Part shown: one piece after another, positions 1-6,058 of the stretch
Layout: every line of letters starts with the position of its first letter
Position numbering within the stretch: the first letter of the stretch is position 1
Assembly: GCA_026786125.1 (NCBI GenBank)
Contig: JAJAYU010000384.1
Location: 1-6,821 of the forward strand
Source of the DNA: Chamaesiphon sp.
GTDB taxonomy: Bacteria; Cyanobacteriota; Cyanobacteriia; Cyanobacteriales; Chamaesiphonaceae
Reading direction: 5' to 3'
DNA length: 6,821 nucleotides
The notes under the pieces: generated by a model
What the model was told of the DNA's origin: nothing
Databases searched by the model: none
Seen by the model: the letters and a program-made list of their open reading frames with translations, nothing else
Position numbers and translations under genes: made by a program

Positions 1-30
1 AGATGGATGAGTTGTAAAAACTTCACACAT

Positions 31-36
31 AGGAAG
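31..36 (+). promoter_or_regulatory. Ribosome binding site of the PRC-barrel/DUF2382 gene
   Basis: AGGAAG lies 7 bases before the ATG at 44 and supports that start. The promoter must lie in or before the first 30 bases and cannot be judged here. Confidence 0.7.
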
Positions 37-43
37 CAGTAAA

Positions 44-961
44 ATGTCTATTTATAAAATCAAAGACTTTGACCCCGACTATAAAAACCACTCTAATGAC
101 CCCGATATCAAAGGAATGTCAATGTATGCGGGGACGGAAAAAATCGGGTCTGTTAATGACATTCTAGTGGACGACGAGGGCAAGTTTCGCTATTTGGTAA
201 TCGAGACTGGTGGCTGGATCTTGGGCAAGGAAGTACTCTTACCCATCGGATACGCTCGCATCGACTACATGGGTAAACGTGTGTACGCCGACACCCTCAC
301 CAAATCACAGGTGGAAGCCCTACCCGAATTTACTAACGACATGTCAATCGACTACGACAAAGAAGAACAGGTACGTGGCGTTTATCGCTCTGGGATGCCA
401 AGTATGCAGCAGAAGACACCTGCGGCAAATGGAGTTGGTTATGCTGGTGCGGCATCTGCTCCAGGGACGATTAATACACCAGGACAAATCGATCTCGATG
501 CAGGTTATGCGGGTTATGATCGTGATACCTATGGTTATGACCAAGACCCTGAATTATACGGTCTAAATGAGCAAAATCATCCTAACCTCAAATTGTATGA
601 GGAGCGGTTAATTGCTGGTAAAAGTCGTCAGAAAACTGGCGAAGCAGTTATTAGCAAACGGGTAGAGACAGAGACTGCTAATGCTTCTGTCGCTGTTGAT
701 AAAGAGCGAGTCATCGTCGAACGGATTCCAGTCAACTCTGGTGCAGTAGTTACTCCAGGCGAAGCCAACTTCCAATCAGGGGAAGTCGCGCGGATGGATG
801 TTTATGAAGAAGTGCCTGAGTTCCACAAAGAAGCATTTGTGCGAGAAGAAGTGCGAGTTAGCAAAGTTGTAGACCAAGAAACTGCGACAGCTCAAGAGCA
901 ACTCCGACGCGAGGAGCTAGATGTAGATACTGAGGGTGTTCCGGTAGTTAAGCACACATAA
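44..961 (+). CDS. PRC-barrel and DUF2382 domain protein, probable stress-related
   Basis: This 305-residue soluble protein has two recognisable parts. Residues about 25-95 form a PRC-barrel-like domain, with the typical pattern of a small beta barrel (KIGSVNDILVDDEGKFRYLV, then a GKEVLLPIGYARID-type stretch). Residues about 183-295 are a DUF2382 (YsnF-like) domain built of two similar halves, each opening with a YEE motif (residues 185 and 254) and rich in charged beta-strand repeats. The linker at about 115-180 is rich in Gly, Tyr, Ala and Asp and is probably disordered. There is no signal peptide or membrane segment. The ATG at 44 has AGGAAG at 31-36 as a well-spaced ribosome binding site. 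The architecture is common in cyanobacteria, and family members are associated with general or oxidative stress, but the molecular function is unknown. The next two genes run in the same direction, separated by probable terminator hairpins. Confidence 0.93.
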   Translation: MSIYKIKDFDPDYKNHSNDPDIKGMSMYAGTEKIGSVNDILVDDEGKFRYLVIETGGWILGKEVLLPIGYARIDYMGKRVYADTLTKSQVEALPEFTNDMSIDYDKEEQVRGVYRSGMPSMQQKTPAANGVGYAGAASAPGTINTPGQIDLDAGYAGYDRDTYGYDQDPELYGLNEQNHPNLKLYEERLIAGKSRQKTGEAVISKRVETETANASVAVDKERVIVERIPVNSGAVVTPGEANFQSGEVARMDVYEEVPEFHKEAFVREEVRVSKVVDQETATAQEQLRREELDVDTEGVPVVKHT

Positions 962-962
962 T

Positions 963-980
963 CTATCTTTGCGAAGATAG
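963..980 (+). terminator. Small hairpin just after the PRC-barrel/DUF2382 stop
   Basis: A perfect 7-bp stem (CTATCTT / AAGATAG) with loop TGCG starts directly after the TAA stop and is followed by TTAATTTTA. It could be a weak terminator or a 3'-end stabilising stem. It is AT-rich, so its stability is modest. Confidence 0.4.
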
Positions 981-999
981 TTAATTTTACTAGAAATAA

Positions 1000-1020
1000 G
1001 ATTAACCATCTTCGTTAATC
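1000..1020 (+). other. Second small inverted repeat downstream of the first gene
   Basis: GATTAAC (1000-1006) and GTTAATC (1014-1020) form a perfect 7-bp inverted repeat around a 7-base spacer. It lies between two other hairpins. It could be part of a compound 3' end or an operator for the next gene; the sequence does not decide between these. Confidence 0.35.
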
Positions 1021-1028
1021 GCGCGAAT

Positions 1029-1064
1029 TTACAGATATGGCAGTGGTTGCCATATCTGTAATTT
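1029..1064 (+). terminator. Strong 14-bp hairpin, probable terminator
   Basis: TTACAGATATGGCA (1029-1042) pairs perfectly with TGCCATATCTGTAA (1048-1061) around the 5-base loop GTGGT, and is followed by TTTAT. This is the best intrinsic-terminator candidate for the PRC-barrel/DUF2382 gene. The T-run is short, so a regulatory or repeat-derived hairpin remains possible. It lies 53 bases upstream of the next start codon, so the second gene probably has its own promoter or depends on read-through. Confidence 0.6.
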
Positions 1065-1116
1065 ATCAATAAATCTTCTCGCTACCTTAGATAACAATAC
1101 CGTACTAGGGAAAAAC

Positions 1117-1689
1117 ATGATTTTCAAAGAACTCAAAGATAGCGACCAAACATCCGAGATAGATTATCAAACAAAAGTTGAATCGATATCAAATATCTTG
1201 ACCCAAGAAAGTTTTTCTTTATTAGAAGAACGTTTGCGGGTAGAGCTGACTCAGCGCAAGATTGGTGAGATCGTTATTCGCAAAGAAATTGAAACACAGG
1301 TTGTCCGAGTCGAGGTACCTGTGCGGCGCGAAAAGCTGATCATTGAGCAAGTAAGCCCCGCGTACAAATTGCTGGCTGAAATCGATCTAGGTCAAATCAA
1401 TAATGCTGATGGTGCAAATTTAACTCCTGACAAGTTAATGTTAGCGAATAATGACATCAAACCTACTGCTGTCGAGTTTGACGATCCAATGTCAAGATTA
1501 GCTGAATTATTCACTCCGCCTACAGTGTCTGGCTCTACTGATTCGCTCAAAGCGGCTAGCGAACTATTAAACGAGATTGCTAATCTACCTACTGAAGATT
1601 GTGGAGCTGTAAGAATTGAGATTGTGCTTAAAGATGCCCAACATCTCAATGTTTATCAGGCATTGGTAGATCGCTATTGTCAAGCTTGA
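1117..1689 (+). CDS. DUF2382-like protein with unrecognised C-terminal tail
   Basis: This 190-residue protein carries one DUF2382-like stretch at residues about 35-80: LLEERLRVELTQRKIGEIV, then a strongly charged beta pattern with VPVRREKLIIEQV. That is about half of the usual DUF2382 domain and resembles the second gene part of the neighbour at 44-961. Residues about 95-140 look like a flexible linker. Residues about 141-190 (helix-like SLKAASELLNEIANL, then VRIEIVLKDAQ) form a small predicted alpha/beta tail I do not recognise. There is no signal peptide or membrane segment. The start at 1117 is supported by AGGGAAA at 1107-1113. It probably acts in the same stress-related context as the upstream gene, but that rests on domain similarity and adjacency only. 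Confidence 0.85.
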   Translation: MIFKELKDSDQTSEIDYQTKVESISNILTQESFSLLEERLRVELTQRKIGEIVIRKEIETQVVRVEVPVRREKLIIEQVSPAYKLLAEIDLGQINNADGANLTPDKLMLANNDIKPTAVEFDDPMSRLAELFTPPTVSGSTDSLKAASELLNEIANLPTEDCGAVRIEIVLKDAQHLNVYQALVDRYCQA

Positions 1690-1727
1690 ATATATGCTGG
1701 ATCTAGCAAAAAAATATCTCTAATTAT

Positions 1728-1746
1728 AGATGAAGATCGATCATCT
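1728..1746 (+). other. Weak inverted repeat in the gap before the CAAD gene
   Basis: AGATGA (1728-1733) and TCATCT (1741-1746) form a 6-bp stem with a 7-base loop in the 107-base AT-rich gap 1690-1796. There is no T-run after it. The rest of the gap shows no clear promoter or Shine-Dalgarno sequence. Confidence 0.25.
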
Positions 1747-1796
1747 TTATCGATATCATTTATATCTAAATTAATTAAATTACCTAGAACATCCCA

Positions 1797-2441
1797 ATGA
1801 AAAATAATATTATCAAAGATGATCGGGAAATTAGTATCAAAGCAGAAAGTTTTTTAACAGATGGCGATGATGATGCTAAATCGATCGAGGAACCTCTGCT
1901 CTTGACGATCGCAACCGATGATATCAACTTACTAACGGAGCCATCTGAAATGAATACTGAAACCCTCACAGATCCAACTGTACCAATGATGACGGATAAC
2001 GACCCAATCATTGAGCCAGCACAAGATGGGCAATCTATAATGAACACTGAAACCCTCCCAGATCCAACTGCACCAATGATGATCGATAACGACCCAATCA
2101 TTGAGCCAGTACAAGAGGAGCAATCTATTCAATCAGAGCTAACGGCATTTGTTGAAAATGTAACAGCAACCACCACTGAATTATTCAAAAATAATCGTCA
2201 GCTTTTTATCACATTGGGCTGGCTGGTGCTAGCTATCTTGGGTATTAAAATTGTGTTTGCAACGTTGGGCATAATTGATGATATTCCTCTAGTTACGCCA
2301 ATTATCAAACTTGTTGGTTTGGTATCCGTCGTCCGGTTTGCTTGGCGATATTTGATTCGGGAACACGATCGCAAAGAACTAGTTGAAATTATCGATCGCA
2401 CTAAAGTAGAAGTCTTAGGCGATCGCCAACCACTTTCTTGA
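1797..2441 (+). CDS. CAAD/CURT1-like membrane protein with acidic repeat region
   Basis: This 214-residue protein ends in a CAAD-type domain, the cyanobacterial aminoacyl-tRNA-synthetase-appended domain related to plant CURT1. Residues about 112-134 form an amphipathic helix, about 135-157 and 164-183 two membrane helices, and 184-208 a charged helix (RYLIREHDRKELVEIIDR) ending in VLGD. Such proteins insert in thylakoid membranes; CURT1 relatives shape membrane curvature, while CAAD anchors some synthetases. No synthetase domain is present here. The first 111 residues are acidic, probably disordered and cytoplasmic, and include two 30-residue tandem repeats at 52-81 and 82-111. The ATG at 1797 has no clear Shine-Dalgarno sequence. 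The next in-frame ATG, at 1950, would remove 51 residues, so the start is moderately sure. The domain call is confident; the role is not. Confidence 0.88.
   Translation: MKNNIIKDDREISIKAESFLTDGDDDAKSIEEPLLLTIATDDINLLTEPSEMNTETLTDPTVPMMTDNDPIIEPAQDGQSIMNTETLPDPTAPMMIDNDPIIEPVQEEQSIQSELTAFVENVTATTTELFKNNRQLFITLGWLVLAILGIKIVFATLGIIDDIPLVTPIIKLVGLVSVVRFAWRYLIREHDRKELVEIIDRTKVEVLGDRQPLS
1950..2129 (+). repeat. Two-copy 90-bp in-frame tandem repeat
   Basis: Unit 1 is 1950-2039 and unit 2 is 2040-2129, with an exact 90-base period and 81 of 90 bases identical by my count. Each unit encodes 30 residues starting MNTETL and containing DNDPIIEP; 24 of 30 residues match. Most base changes alter the amino acid, yet acidic, proline-rich character is kept. 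It lengthens the disordered region before the CAAD domain. Confidence 0.95.
2418..2427. repeat. HIP1 palindrome with extended flanks
   Basis: GGCGATCGCC matches the cyanobacterial highly iterated palindrome HIP1 (GCGATCGC) with one more matching base each side. It lies within the last codons of the CAAD gene. Confidence 0.85.
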
Positions 2442-2452
2442 GTATGATCATC

Positions 2453-2492
2453 AAATAAGGTAGGGCAATTTATAAATTTTCCTACCTTATTT
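2453..2492. terminator. Probable bidirectional terminator between convergent genes
   Basis: AAATAAGGTAGG (2453-2464) pairs perfectly with CCTACCTTATTT (2481-2492), a 12-bp stem. The 16-base loop contains the smaller AATT-TATA-AATT dyad. The hairpin starts 12 bases after the CAAD stop and lies 40 bases beyond the glycosyltransferase stop on the other strand. Its A-rich 5' and T-rich 3' arms suit termination from both directions. Confidence 0.7.
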
Positions 2493-2531
2493 TCAACTAA
2501 GGGCTGTTAGGAACGCATCAACTGGACTTAG

Positions 2532-3500
2532 TTAAGTAGGTAGATTGATAAACTCGTTAATAATCCGATCGTAATTATCGATCGTGTTACTAAAATCAAA
2601 AGTTGATTGGGTGTAAGCGACAATTTCTGGTCTAAATAAATGATTCTGAGCGATTAACTCCAAGATCGAATTACACACAATTTGTTGGTGTGCCGGAGTC
2701 GGATCTGTGAGAATATGATCGGGTAAAACCTTGATAAAATCTTTGACAGCTAAATTGGCACTAGCTGACTCAGACACTACTAGAGACAAACCCGCAGCCA
2801 TTGCTTCCAATACAACTAGTGGCGCAACTTCACCACTACTAATCAATATCAAGCAGCTATATTCAGTTAGCCGCTTGTAAACATCTTCTAAGCTCCATAC
2901 TCCTAGATATTTAGTCGTTGTACCCTCGACAAAATCAGGATCGTTTAATGTACCGACAAAATCGATTTCTACCTGGCTATCTACCATTGCCGCCAATAGT
3001 CGTTGCTGCTTCCGTGGCTGAATCCAACCTAGACAAATAGCTTTACCATTTCCCTTCGCTTGTCGATCGACTTTAGTGGTATCAATCCCATTAATTTGGG
3101 TTGATATATAACCTGTATAACCAGCATCAACGAAGAGTTTTTTTGATGCTGGCGATAGGGATATAATGCCTGGAGCATTTAGATAGCCTTGAAATTCTTG
3201 CTTGAAAATGTCATCCCACTGATCTAATTGAAATAGATGCCCAGCGTGAGATGTAAAGCAAAATCTTGGCTGGAGACTTTGATTGAATTGACTGACAAAT
3301 CCACCCGCATGAAGATGGACAAAGTCATAATTACCAGCATTGATTTGAGCGATCACCTGCTCAACATCTGGATCGTTGAAAATATCTACTTGATGGCCAT
3401 TTTTTTCTGAATGATATTTGTATTCTTGGATCAGATTTAGAATCGAACTAGATGCAGGTGGTGTAGGAATATAACCACCTGCGACAAATGCCATCTTCAT
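2532..3500 (-). CDS. Glycosyltransferase, GT4-like (GT-B fold)
   Basis: This 322-residue protein fits a retaining glycosyltransferase of the GT4 type, which moves a sugar from a nucleotide sugar to an unknown acceptor at the cytoplasmic side. The N-terminal half starts MKMAFVAGGYIPTPP, the usual first strand and glycine-rich loop, and has a VHLHAGG strand-loop (61-67). The interdomain NGID motif is at 137-140. The second Rossmann half opens with LGWIQPRK at 157-164, where R163 and K164 fit the phosphate-binding basic residues. The EX7E motif (E224, E232) lies in GEVAPLVVLEAMAAG at 223-237. Length is slightly short for GT4 (often 350-400 residues), but both halves are present. The minus-strand start at 3500 has only a weak purine-rich AGAGAAG upstream. 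The methyltransferase gene upstream has the same direction, separated by two repeats. No substrate can be inferred. Confidence 0.88.
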   Translation of the reverse strand: MKMAFVAGGYIPTPPASSSILNLIQEYKYHSEKNGHQVDIFNDPDVEQVIAQINAGNYDFVHLHAGGFVSQFNQSLQPRFCFTSHAGHLFQLDQWDDIFKQEFQGYLNAPGIISLSPASKKLFVDAGYTGYISTQINGIDTTKVDRQAKGNGKAICLGWIQPRKQQRLLAAMVDSQVEIDFVGTLNDPDFVEGTTTKYLGVWSLEDVYKRLTEYSCLILISSGEVAPLVVLEAMAAGLSLVVSESASANLAVKDFIKVLPDHILTDPTPAHQQIVCNSILELIAQNHLFRPEIVAYTQSTFDFSNTIDNYDRIINEFINLPT

Positions 3501-3517
3501 AATTAGTGGATACTTCT

Positions 3518-3620
3518 CTTCGAGACGCTACGCGTTGGCGAAGCCTCTCCTTAAGGAGAACGGCTACGCTCTGCTAAGGCAGACGCTATTGCTAGGGCAA
3601 ACGCTCCGCTACCGCGAACA
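3518..3620. repeat. Modular interspersed intergenic repeat with ACGCT units
   Basis: Four ACGCT modules (3525, 3566, 3583, 3601) are linked to small variable hairpins. GAGACGCT / AGCCTCTC (3522-3529, 3542-3549) encloses CGC-GTTG-GCG (3531-3540). A perfect 14-base palindrome TCTCCTTAAGGAGA spans 3546-3559. TCTGC-TAAG-GCAGA spans 3570-3583, and TTGC-TAGG-GCAA spans 3589-3600. The composition is much more GC-rich than the flanks. This style of intergenic repeat is widespread in cyanobacterial genomes. There is no coding potential. It ends about 18 bases upstream of the glycosyltransferase start codon. Confidence 0.75.
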
Positions 3621-3651
3621 GTACAAGTGGTGGATGGTGAATAGATAGATT

Positions 3652-3691
3652 TGCGTAGGGTGGGCACTTCCCACCAGCTATATCCTACGCA
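3652..3691. repeat. Nested hairpin repeat, MITE-like or terminator-like
   Basis: The outer arms TGCGTAGG (3652-3659) and CCTACGCA (3684-3691) enclose a perfect inner 6-bp stem GGTGGG / CCCACC (3659-3664, 3670-3675) with loop CACTT. Similar GCGTAGGGTGGGC hairpins are known as dispersed intergenic elements in cyanobacteria. It lies 22 bases beyond the methyltransferase stop, so it could also protect that mRNA's 3' end. No T-run follows it on the minus strand. Confidence 0.65.
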
Positions 3692-3712
3692 TTTATCAAA
3701 TATCGTATCCCT

Positions 3713-4399
3713 TTAAATAGTTTCTAAGAATTCAAACAAATAGTTCTCATTTTTTAGATTGAGGGGACTATAATCACTATTTTCAACATCAGCATAAGTC
3801 ATTTGATCTAATGCTTCTTTAGTTAAGTTTAGATCGATATCCGACTTACCTTTCATGACTATACCCAAGCCAAAATCGCAATCTAATGTGAAAACTCGTA
3901 AATCTTTGCGAGTACTTCTGAGATGACAAATCGTCTTCCAGACATCGCCACACCAGATCCCATCCCAGCCAGGTACATCCATGTCGATCGCCGCTTGGAG
4001 CGAGGGTGCCGCAAGAGCAGCAGGCACATGGGGAGGCTTGCAGTCGTGCATGACAATTACACCATTTTCATTGAGATTGTCCAATGTATTTAGGACATCC
4101 TGCAAGGATTGCTCGTAGGTATGCAATCCATCGATAAATGCGACATCAAATTTTTCAATTGGTTGCTTTGCAAAAAAAGCATCGCTAGTTGCGTCAATAT
4201 AGTCTGCGGTGACATTGCAAGGATTTTTGGCAGCCCATTCCAACTTCCGCTCTGGGGAAAATGCAAAACTTGGATCGACTCCTACCTTGTGAGCAATCTC
4301 GATCGGGAAAAAACTATCACCGTTATTTACACCGATTTCTAGATATCTCGTAGCTTTTTTCTTGTCGATTATTTTTTGAATTACATCAGTTCTGAGCAT
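3713..4399 (-). CDS. Class I SAM-dependent methyltransferase (Methyltransf_24 type)
   Basis: This 228-residue protein has the Rossmann-like methyltransferase core. Motif I is YLEIGVNNGDSF at 19-30 (E21, G23, G27 for S-adenosylmethionine binding). The acidic end of strand 2 is VGVDPSF (D42), the usual ribose-binding position. Motif FDVAFIDGLHTYEQ at 84-97 and the following NGVIVMHDC at 112-120 are typical of the Methyltransf_24 family; D90, H93, H118 and D119 could contribute to the active site or a metal site. There is no signal peptide. The start at 4399 puts motif I at a normal distance from the N terminus, although no Shine-Dalgarno sequence is visible. Family members methylate sugars or small molecules. 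The glycosyltransferase downstream makes glycan-linked modification a reasonable guess, but the substrate is unknown. Confidence 0.88.
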   Translation of the reverse strand: MLRTDVIQKIIDKKKATRYLEIGVNNGDSFFPIEIAHKVGVDPSFAFSPERKLEWAAKNPCNVTADYIDATSDAFFAKQPIEKFDVAFIDGLHTYEQSLQDVLNTLDNLNENGVIVMHDCKPPHVPAALAAPSLQAAIDMDVPGWDGIWCGDVWKTICHLRSTRKDLRVFTLDCDFGLGIVMKGKSDIDLNLTKEALDQMTYADVENSDYSPLNLKNENYLFEFLETI

Positions 4400-4453
4400 T
4401 GCGGATTACGGAAAATATAGACGACATTTTTGAAGCCCAACTATTTAGGCTGA

Positions 4454-4469
4454 CTGCTTACTATAGCAG
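4454..4469. other. Small inverted repeat between mgtE and the methyltransferase gene
   Basis: CTGCT (4454-4458) and AGCAG (4465-4469) form a 5-bp stem with loop TACTAT in the 101-base gap 4400-4500. No T-run follows on the minus strand, so it is a poor terminator candidate. No convincing promoter for the methyltransferase gene was found here. Confidence 0.25.
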
Positions 4470-4500
4470 ATCCTCCATTTTACCCCACGAGTCAGCTATC

Positions 4501-5847
4501 TTACAACTGCAAGACATTGCTACCGATCGTAATCAACGAGAGAAACAAGAAAAATCCGATCATATCTAATAATGTCGTCACCAATGGCGCGCTAATCAGA
4601 GCCGGATCGAGATTTAATCGATCGAAACCCATCGGTACTAGTGTCCCCATCGTTACGGCAATTATCGTATTTGTCGCCATTACCGTTCCTGCCACCAGTG
4701 CCACCCAGCGTTCGCTGGGCAGCGTCCAAATCAATGCGATGACTGTCATCGCCAATCCGAGTCCAACGGCTGTACCTAGCCCTGCTATCACCTCCTTACC
4801 CAAGATTTTGAGTGTATCTTTGGTGGTGACTTCGCCAACCCCTAGAGAGCGAATGGTGACGGTGAGGGTTTGAGTGCTGACGGAGCCACCTACATTAGAG
4901 AATAGGGGCATGATCACCGCGAGGACTGGGATTTTGGCGATAATTGCTTGGAAGGGGGTAATCGCTTGGGATGTGCCGATCGATAATGCCATAATTCCCA
5001 GCAACCAGGGCAATCTATTCCTAAGTTTTGTCCAAGATGGTGACAGGGATGAATCTTCACCGGAAACACCCGCCAGTTTTTGGATGTCTTCGGTGGCTTC
5101 TTCTTGGAGAATATCGACGACATCATCGATGGTGATAATCCCCACCAACCGATCTTCTCGATCAACTACAGGCACTGCAATTAGATCATAGCGTTGCATT
5201 TGTCGCGCCACATCTTCTTGAGGCGTTTCGGTATAGGTTTTGATGACTCGATCGCTAGCAATATCAGTAATTGGCGTATCCGGCAGGGTAAATACCAATT
5301 GGCGCAGGGAGACTACCTGCATCAGCTTGCGGCTATCGTCGGTCACATAAGCATAGTAGACTGTCTCCTTGTCTCGATCGCTCTGTTTCATCTTTGCCAA
5401 AGCTTCGCCGACTGTCAAACCTTGCCGCAGCCGCACATATTCTGTCGTCATCACCCGTCCCGCCGTCCCGTCGGGATAGCCAATAATTGTCGCCGTCGCC
5501 GCCCGTTCTTCGGGACTGAGTTGGGGTAATAATCGCTTGACTACCCCCGCAGGTAGCTCGTCAAATAAAGCCACCCGATCATCGGGACGCATGGCTTCGA
5601 TAATCTGACAAACTTGAGTATCATGGAGAGCTTCAATTAGCTGCTCTTGAATCTCCGTCGGCAGATATTCAAATACATCGATTGCTTTACCCTTGGATAA
5701 TAATCTAAAAGTGATCGCCCGCCGCTCTCCAGGCAATTCGCTAATATAATCACCCACATCTACTGCTGGCAAAGCATTTAGCTCTAACTTGAGTTGATTT
5801 AAGTCAGTGATTTCCGACAATTCGATCGTACCTTCTCGACTCAGCAT
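4501..5847 (-). CDS. mgtE: Mg2+ transporter MgtE
   Basis: This 448-residue protein is a complete MgtE, an inner-membrane Mg2+-selective channel that works as a dimer and closes when cytosolic Mg2+ is high. In order: the MgtE N domain at about 30-137 (helical repeats, e.g. PDDRVALFDELPAGVVKRLL); a CBS pair at about 138-257, with YPDGTAGRVMTTEYV at its start and VPVVDREDRLVGIITIDDVV at 225-244; a connecting helix; and about five membrane helices at 280-448. D414 (LNLDPA) and D428 (TTLLDMIGFF) fit the conserved acidic positions of the last helix and its preceding loop. The pore-signature region reads NVGGSVSTQ at 318-326, where many members have GGNAGxQ. The start at 5847 is fixed by a near-consensus Shine-Dalgarno sequence. 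The length is normal. The gene is divergent from the helicase-like gene. Its cargo may include Co2+ as well. Confidence 0.96.
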   Translation of the reverse strand: MLSREGTIELSEITDLNQLKLELNALPAVDVGDYISELPGERRAITFRLLSKGKAIDVFEYLPTEIQEQLIEALHDTQVCQIIEAMRPDDRVALFDELPAGVVKRLLPQLSPEERAATATIIGYPDGTAGRVMTTEYVRLRQGLTVGEALAKMKQSDRDKETVYYAYVTDDSRKLMQVVSLRQLVFTLPDTPITDIASDRVIKTYTETPQEDVARQMQRYDLIAVPVVDREDRLVGIITIDDVVDILQEEATEDIQKLAGVSGEDSSLSPSWTKLRNRLPWLLGIMALSIGTSQAITPFQAIIAKIPVLAVIMPLFSNVGGSVSTQTLTVTIRSLGVGEVTTKDTLKILGKEVIAGLGTAVGLGLAMTVIALIWTLPSERWVALVAGTVMATNTIIAVTMGTLVPMGFDRLNLDPALISAPLVTTLLDMIGFFLFLSLITIGSNVLQL

Positions 5848-5850
5848 AAA

Positions 5851-5857
5851 ACCTCCT
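5851..5857 (-). promoter_or_regulatory. Strong Shine-Dalgarno sequence of mgtE
   Basis: On the minus strand the sequence AGGAGGT ends 3 bases before the mgtE ATG at 5847. It follows a second purine-rich stretch, GAAGGAGGAGG, about 10 bases further upstream. Strong Shine-Dalgarno matches like this are absent before the other minus-strand genes here. Confidence 0.85.
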
Positions 5858-5881
5858 AGCCTCCTCCTTCTGGGAGACTAG
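5856..5881 (-). promoter_or_regulatory. Hairpin overlapping the mgtE ribosome binding site
   Basis: In the mgtE mRNA, CUAGUCUCC pairs with GGAGGCUAG over 9 consecutive base pairs including one U-G wobble, with the 8-base loop CAGAAGGA. The 3' arm includes the first two bases of AGGAGGU, and the upstream GGAGG is fully inside the stem. The structure could modulate initiation or position the downstream Shine-Dalgarno sequence. No M-box riboswitch is recognisable upstream. Confidence 0.5.
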
Positions 5882-5973
5882 CTCATCAGATTCTAAAGAA
5901 GGTTGTTTATAGTGGCAGATGGACTATCGCCCATAATGTCCATTTTTTAATGAAAATTTAAGATCAGCTTCCC

Positions 5974-5979
5974 TATAGT
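5974..5979 (+). promoter_or_regulatory. Weak -10 candidate for the helicase-like gene
   Basis: TATAGT matches the -10 consensus at five of six positions, but the region 17 bases upstream (TGAAAA) is a poor -35. The divergent gap 5848-6101 must hold promoters in both directions; no better pair was found by eye. A 5-bp dyad, TGGAC (5920-5924) with GTCCA (5938-5942), lies between the two genes and could be an operator, but is weak. Confidence 0.25.
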
Positions 5980-6012
5980 ATCGCTGGATGCGGCAAGATG
6001 GCAATCAATTTA

Positions 6013-6046
6013 GGGGAAAGGGGAAAGGGGAAAGGGGAAAGGGAAA
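6013..6046 (+). repeat. GGGGAAA heptanucleotide tandem repeat
   Basis: Four exact GGGGAAA units (6013-6040) are followed by GGGAAA. This fits the short tandemly repeated repetitive (STRR) heptanucleotides known from cyanobacteria. The G-runs with three-base loops also match a G-quadruplex motif on the plus strand. Confidence 0.9.
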
Positions 6047-6058
6047 TACAATATAAAT

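Noticed and set aside
210..566. Plus-strand 118-codon frame inside the first gene
   Set aside because: It is out of frame with the PRC-barrel/DUF2382 protein and its translation shows no family features.
1784..2101. Minus-strand open frame opposite the CAAD gene, itself showing a repeat
   Set aside because: The repeat is just the 90-bp tandem unit read in reverse; the plus-strand frame encodes a recognisable CAAD domain.
3518..3691. CRISPR array
   Set aside because: The repeated modules are short, unequally spaced and hairpin-bearing, with no constant repeat of 25-40 bases or regular spacers, and no cas genes are nearby.
4400..4420. TATATT as a -10 element for the methyltransferase gene (minus strand, 4414-4419)
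   Set aside because: It would leave a leader of under 10 bases and the only -35-like sequence is at poor spacing.
4517..5529. Several plus-strand open frames opposite mgtE
   Set aside because: They lie entirely within mgtE, show no domain-like sequence or ribosome binding sites, and arise from the coding bias of the true strand.
5848..6000. M-box Mg2+ riboswitch upstream of mgtE
   Set aside because: Only one short hairpin near the start codon is visible; the larger three-helix arrangement of the M-box was not recognisable.
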